Shown here piece after piece: positions 63,401 through 64,000 of a stretch of 64,000 nt of DNA. This DNA is from an uncultured Aquimarina sp. (GTDB lineage: Bacteria > Bacteroidota > Bacteroidia > Flavobacteriales > Flavobacteriaceae): NCBI RefSeq assembly GCF_947492405.1, contig NZ_CANLMP010000002.1, positions 682,001-746,000 on the forward strand, read 5' to 3'. Under the pieces are notes generated by a model that saw nothing but the letters and a program-made list of their open reading frames with translations, was not told the origin of the DNA and searched no databases. Position numbers and translations under genes: made by a program. The first letter of the stretch is position 1, and every line of letters starts with the position of its first letter.

Positions 63401-63613
63401 TCCAGAACCTAAAAAAAGATTCCAATCTCCAGTAGTCAAAGAAGAACCTGGTGCAAAAGTTTGCGTTCCATCATATGGAGCAGGAGTATTAGTGGTTGTA
63501 GATTCAGTAGGAGTTACTGTACCTCCCGCCACATAGTTTTGCGTTTGGGCTTTTAGAATTAAGCAATTTCCAACAAATAAAGTGAATACTAGTACGTGTA
63601 GTTTTCTTATCAT
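60497..63613 (-). CDS. T9SS protein with tail-fibre-like head repeats
   Basis: 1,038 residues: a signal peptide (ending NCLILKAQ), a long stretch of head-type repeats with the ladder pattern NVVIGAEAGLSLTSG and NTFLGYGSGSNNEFG (as in trimeric adhesin heads and phage tail proteins), then 10 or more repeats built on VDLSGYLDNTDNQDLELS and NTLSISGNAST. A coiled coil (LQSDLSVAQNEVASLQTQMA) and a Cys pair (CSC) precede a type A T9SS domain (FQNIPNPFNGTSSIKYYLP, ending KVDTKRMVIE). It is secreted to the outer surface, probably trimeric (inference from the coiled coil). It shares its promoter block with the LRR giant. Confidence 0.92.
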   Translation of the reverse strand: MIRKLHVLVFTLFVGNCLILKAQTQNYVAGGTVTPTESTTTNTPAPYDGTQTFAPGSSLTTGDWNLFLGSGAGASVDRASYNIFIGPMAGAAYNLNQTSSNTDNIIIGAFAGDQITSGVDNVYIGKFVARTASGTDNVVIGAEAGLSLTSGFDSVIIGEQAGYSLTTGGDNVIIGEDAGYNLTTGSDNCFVGSRAGVENTTARGNTFVGGEGNNSVPSSLGDGVTYYFDVYSNAVGEDNTTGEANTFIGSGAGADNEDGFANTFLGYGSGSNNEFGDGNTFLGYAAGFDNNRTRSSTNANRNTYVGALTGGTNREGSDNVGMGWKADFIDNGNLANTINHRNVFIGAEISVFGNDQVVIGNQASATGNTGSITIGSQSSTSKPYAAAIGYDVDVTTANTMALGGNTSTNRMSVGIGTVSANQNASLELADTDKGFLINRVTTVQRTAMETSAASGNALTPIDAGLMVYDTDLTSIFVWNGTDWINSTQDIDTDTDNQIIDVFQLDGNNLQLSIQDDAEDTKNVDLSGYMDNTDAQAISLSTNTLSITGNVSTVDLSGYLDNTDNQDLELSDNILSLSNDATHVDLSTYLDNTDEQAISLATNTLSISGNASTVDLSGYLDNTDDQRVDTFTLVGNTLNLSLESDGESSKTVSLLRYLDNTDNQDLDLSGNILSLTNDGTTVDLSSYLDNTDAQSISLATNTLSISGNASTVDLSNYLDNTDNQDLDLSGNILSLTNDGTTVDLSSYLDNTDTQSISLSTNTLSISGNSSTVDLSGYLDNTDDQDLELSNNTLSLSNDATSVDLSGYLDNTDAQALSLNGTVLSISGSANTIDLSDLQDGSGTDNQTLQLNSNALSISNGNTVDLSSYVNTDAQNLTSATLVGNDLTIEIENGASVSVDLAPLVSTLQSDLSVAQNEVASLQTQMADILARVQALEDCSCQPLGVEDLPADASRTPKLFQNIPNPFNGTSSIKYYLPIGVDKGSMVFSDGSGKVISTIELSDRGDAELDINSDGLASGIYYYTLYVENHKVDTKRMVIE

Positions 63614-63639
63614 ATAAGGGGCTTTTAAAAAAGTTGTAG

Positions 63640-63647
63640 CAAATAAA
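63640..63647 (-). promoter_or_regulatory. -7 box of the head-repeat gene
   Basis: On the minus strand TTTATTTG lies 27 bases before the start, 33 bases behind the 18-bp element, as for the other giant gene. It matches TAnnTTTG at 7 of 8 positions. Confidence 0.5.
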
Positions 63648-63679
63648 TCAATTTGTTTTAAAAATTGAATTAAAAAACA

Positions 63680-63697
63680 CCGGACAAAAACCGGACA
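63680..63697 (-). promoter_or_regulatory. 18-bp element before the head-repeat gene
   Basis: Identical to the 18-mer at 60387-60404 (CCGGACAAAAACCGGACA) and 67 bases before the start. A further AGTGACAAAAAGTGGCAAAA element at 63811-63830 has a similar half-site, A tract, half-site layout. Confidence 0.7.
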
Positions 63698-63883
63698 TTT
63701 TCAATAAACAACTGTTTTACAAATCATTAAAACAATAAAGCTCTAAAAAATCTATTGATTATTTACAGCTGCAATAATACATGTTTTAAGATTTCTTTAA
63801 GAATTTTAACAGTGACAAAAAGTGGCAAAACTAATAAATACAAGATTCTACCGGTAAAAAAAGCGAATTTTACAAGAATTGCA

Positions 63884-64000
63884 TTAGGATGCTTCTAAAT
63901 ACTCCAAAATAGATGCACCTTTGGGAGCATTAATTTTTTTACGAAGACGAGAACGGCTTCTTGTAACACTATCCTGAGAAATGGCTAACATATTAGCAAT
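63884..64000 (-). CDS. LuxR-type HTH regulator, C-terminal end (rest outside window)
   Basis: The last 38 residues are visible: IANMLAISQDSVTRSRSRLR, then KKINAPKGASILEYLEAS-stop. The helix-turn-helix with AxMLxISxDSVxxxRxRLRKK is the end of the LuxR/TPR regulators of Bacteroidetes. The rest lies beyond the right edge. Being next to two genes with a shared element, it is a natural candidate for their regulator. Confidence 0.8.
   Translation of the reverse strand: MANMLAISQDSVTRSRSRLRKKINAPKGASILEYLEAS

Overview
The window looks like chromosome from a marine member of the Flavobacteriaceae (Bacteroidetes), possibly Aquimarina-like. The evidence is: AT-rich DNA; three secreted giants, two of which clearly end in type IX secretion (T9SS) sorting domains; Bacteroidetes -7 promoter boxes (TAnnTTTG) instead of sigma-70 -10 boxes; TPR-fused regulators; DUF4286, HTTM and L25/Ctc proteins typical of the group. 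Genus is inference; nothing in the window fixes it.

Layout. 1-4.4 kb: a truncated BspA-type surface protein on the minus strand, next to a broken TPR/AraC regulator. 5-13 kb: two plus-strand operons. The first (DUF2892, SRPBCC, secreted protein, ECF sigma factor) runs into a MarR regulator with two matching palindromic operators. The second holds an NmrA-like reductase, an outer-membrane-like protein, two paralogous secreted proteins, an SDR protein, a membrane protein and a DinB/DUF1569-like protein. Two genes of this operon carry in-frame premature stops.

13-28.4 kb: an accessory island. It opens with a truncated acetyltransferase and a short tRNA cluster (one good tRNA-Gln, two decayed tRNA-like units). 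It continues with an FG-GAP/T9SS protein, a frameshifted RadC-like gene, a secreted transglutaminase-elicitor-like protein and a secreted protein with a caspase/CHAT-like His-Cys pair. From about 21.6 to 27 kb follows a one-way array of small unrelated genes. A recurring 19-bp motif, consensus AAAGTTCAATAAAACGATG, sits at gene junctions, often supplying the stop codon of one gene and/or the start of the next. The island ends at the 3' end of a tRNA-Leu gene, a classic integration point. This cassette-like array is the best candidate for an undescribed system.

28.6-50.8 kb: mostly core genome. It holds prs, rplY, pth, ribF, an HTTM membrane protein, a TPR histidine kinase, an M23 peptidase, two small double-glycine-type Cys-rich peptides, a sigma factor with a membrane TPR partner converging on a TPR-CHAT protein, serS, a TPR protein, DUF4286, rsmA, mgtE, a thioesterase, a cupin and a Tat-type oxidoreductase. 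Two inverted copies of a roughly 120-bp dispersed repeat lie just upstream of pth and serS.

51-64 kb: two giant minus-strand T9SS proteins, one with leucine-rich repeats plus seven Ig-like repeats and one with phage-tail-like head repeats. Both have the same promoter block: an identical 18-bp element 33 bp upstream of the -7 box. The end of a LuxR-type HTH regulator sits beside them at the window edge and is a plausible controller.
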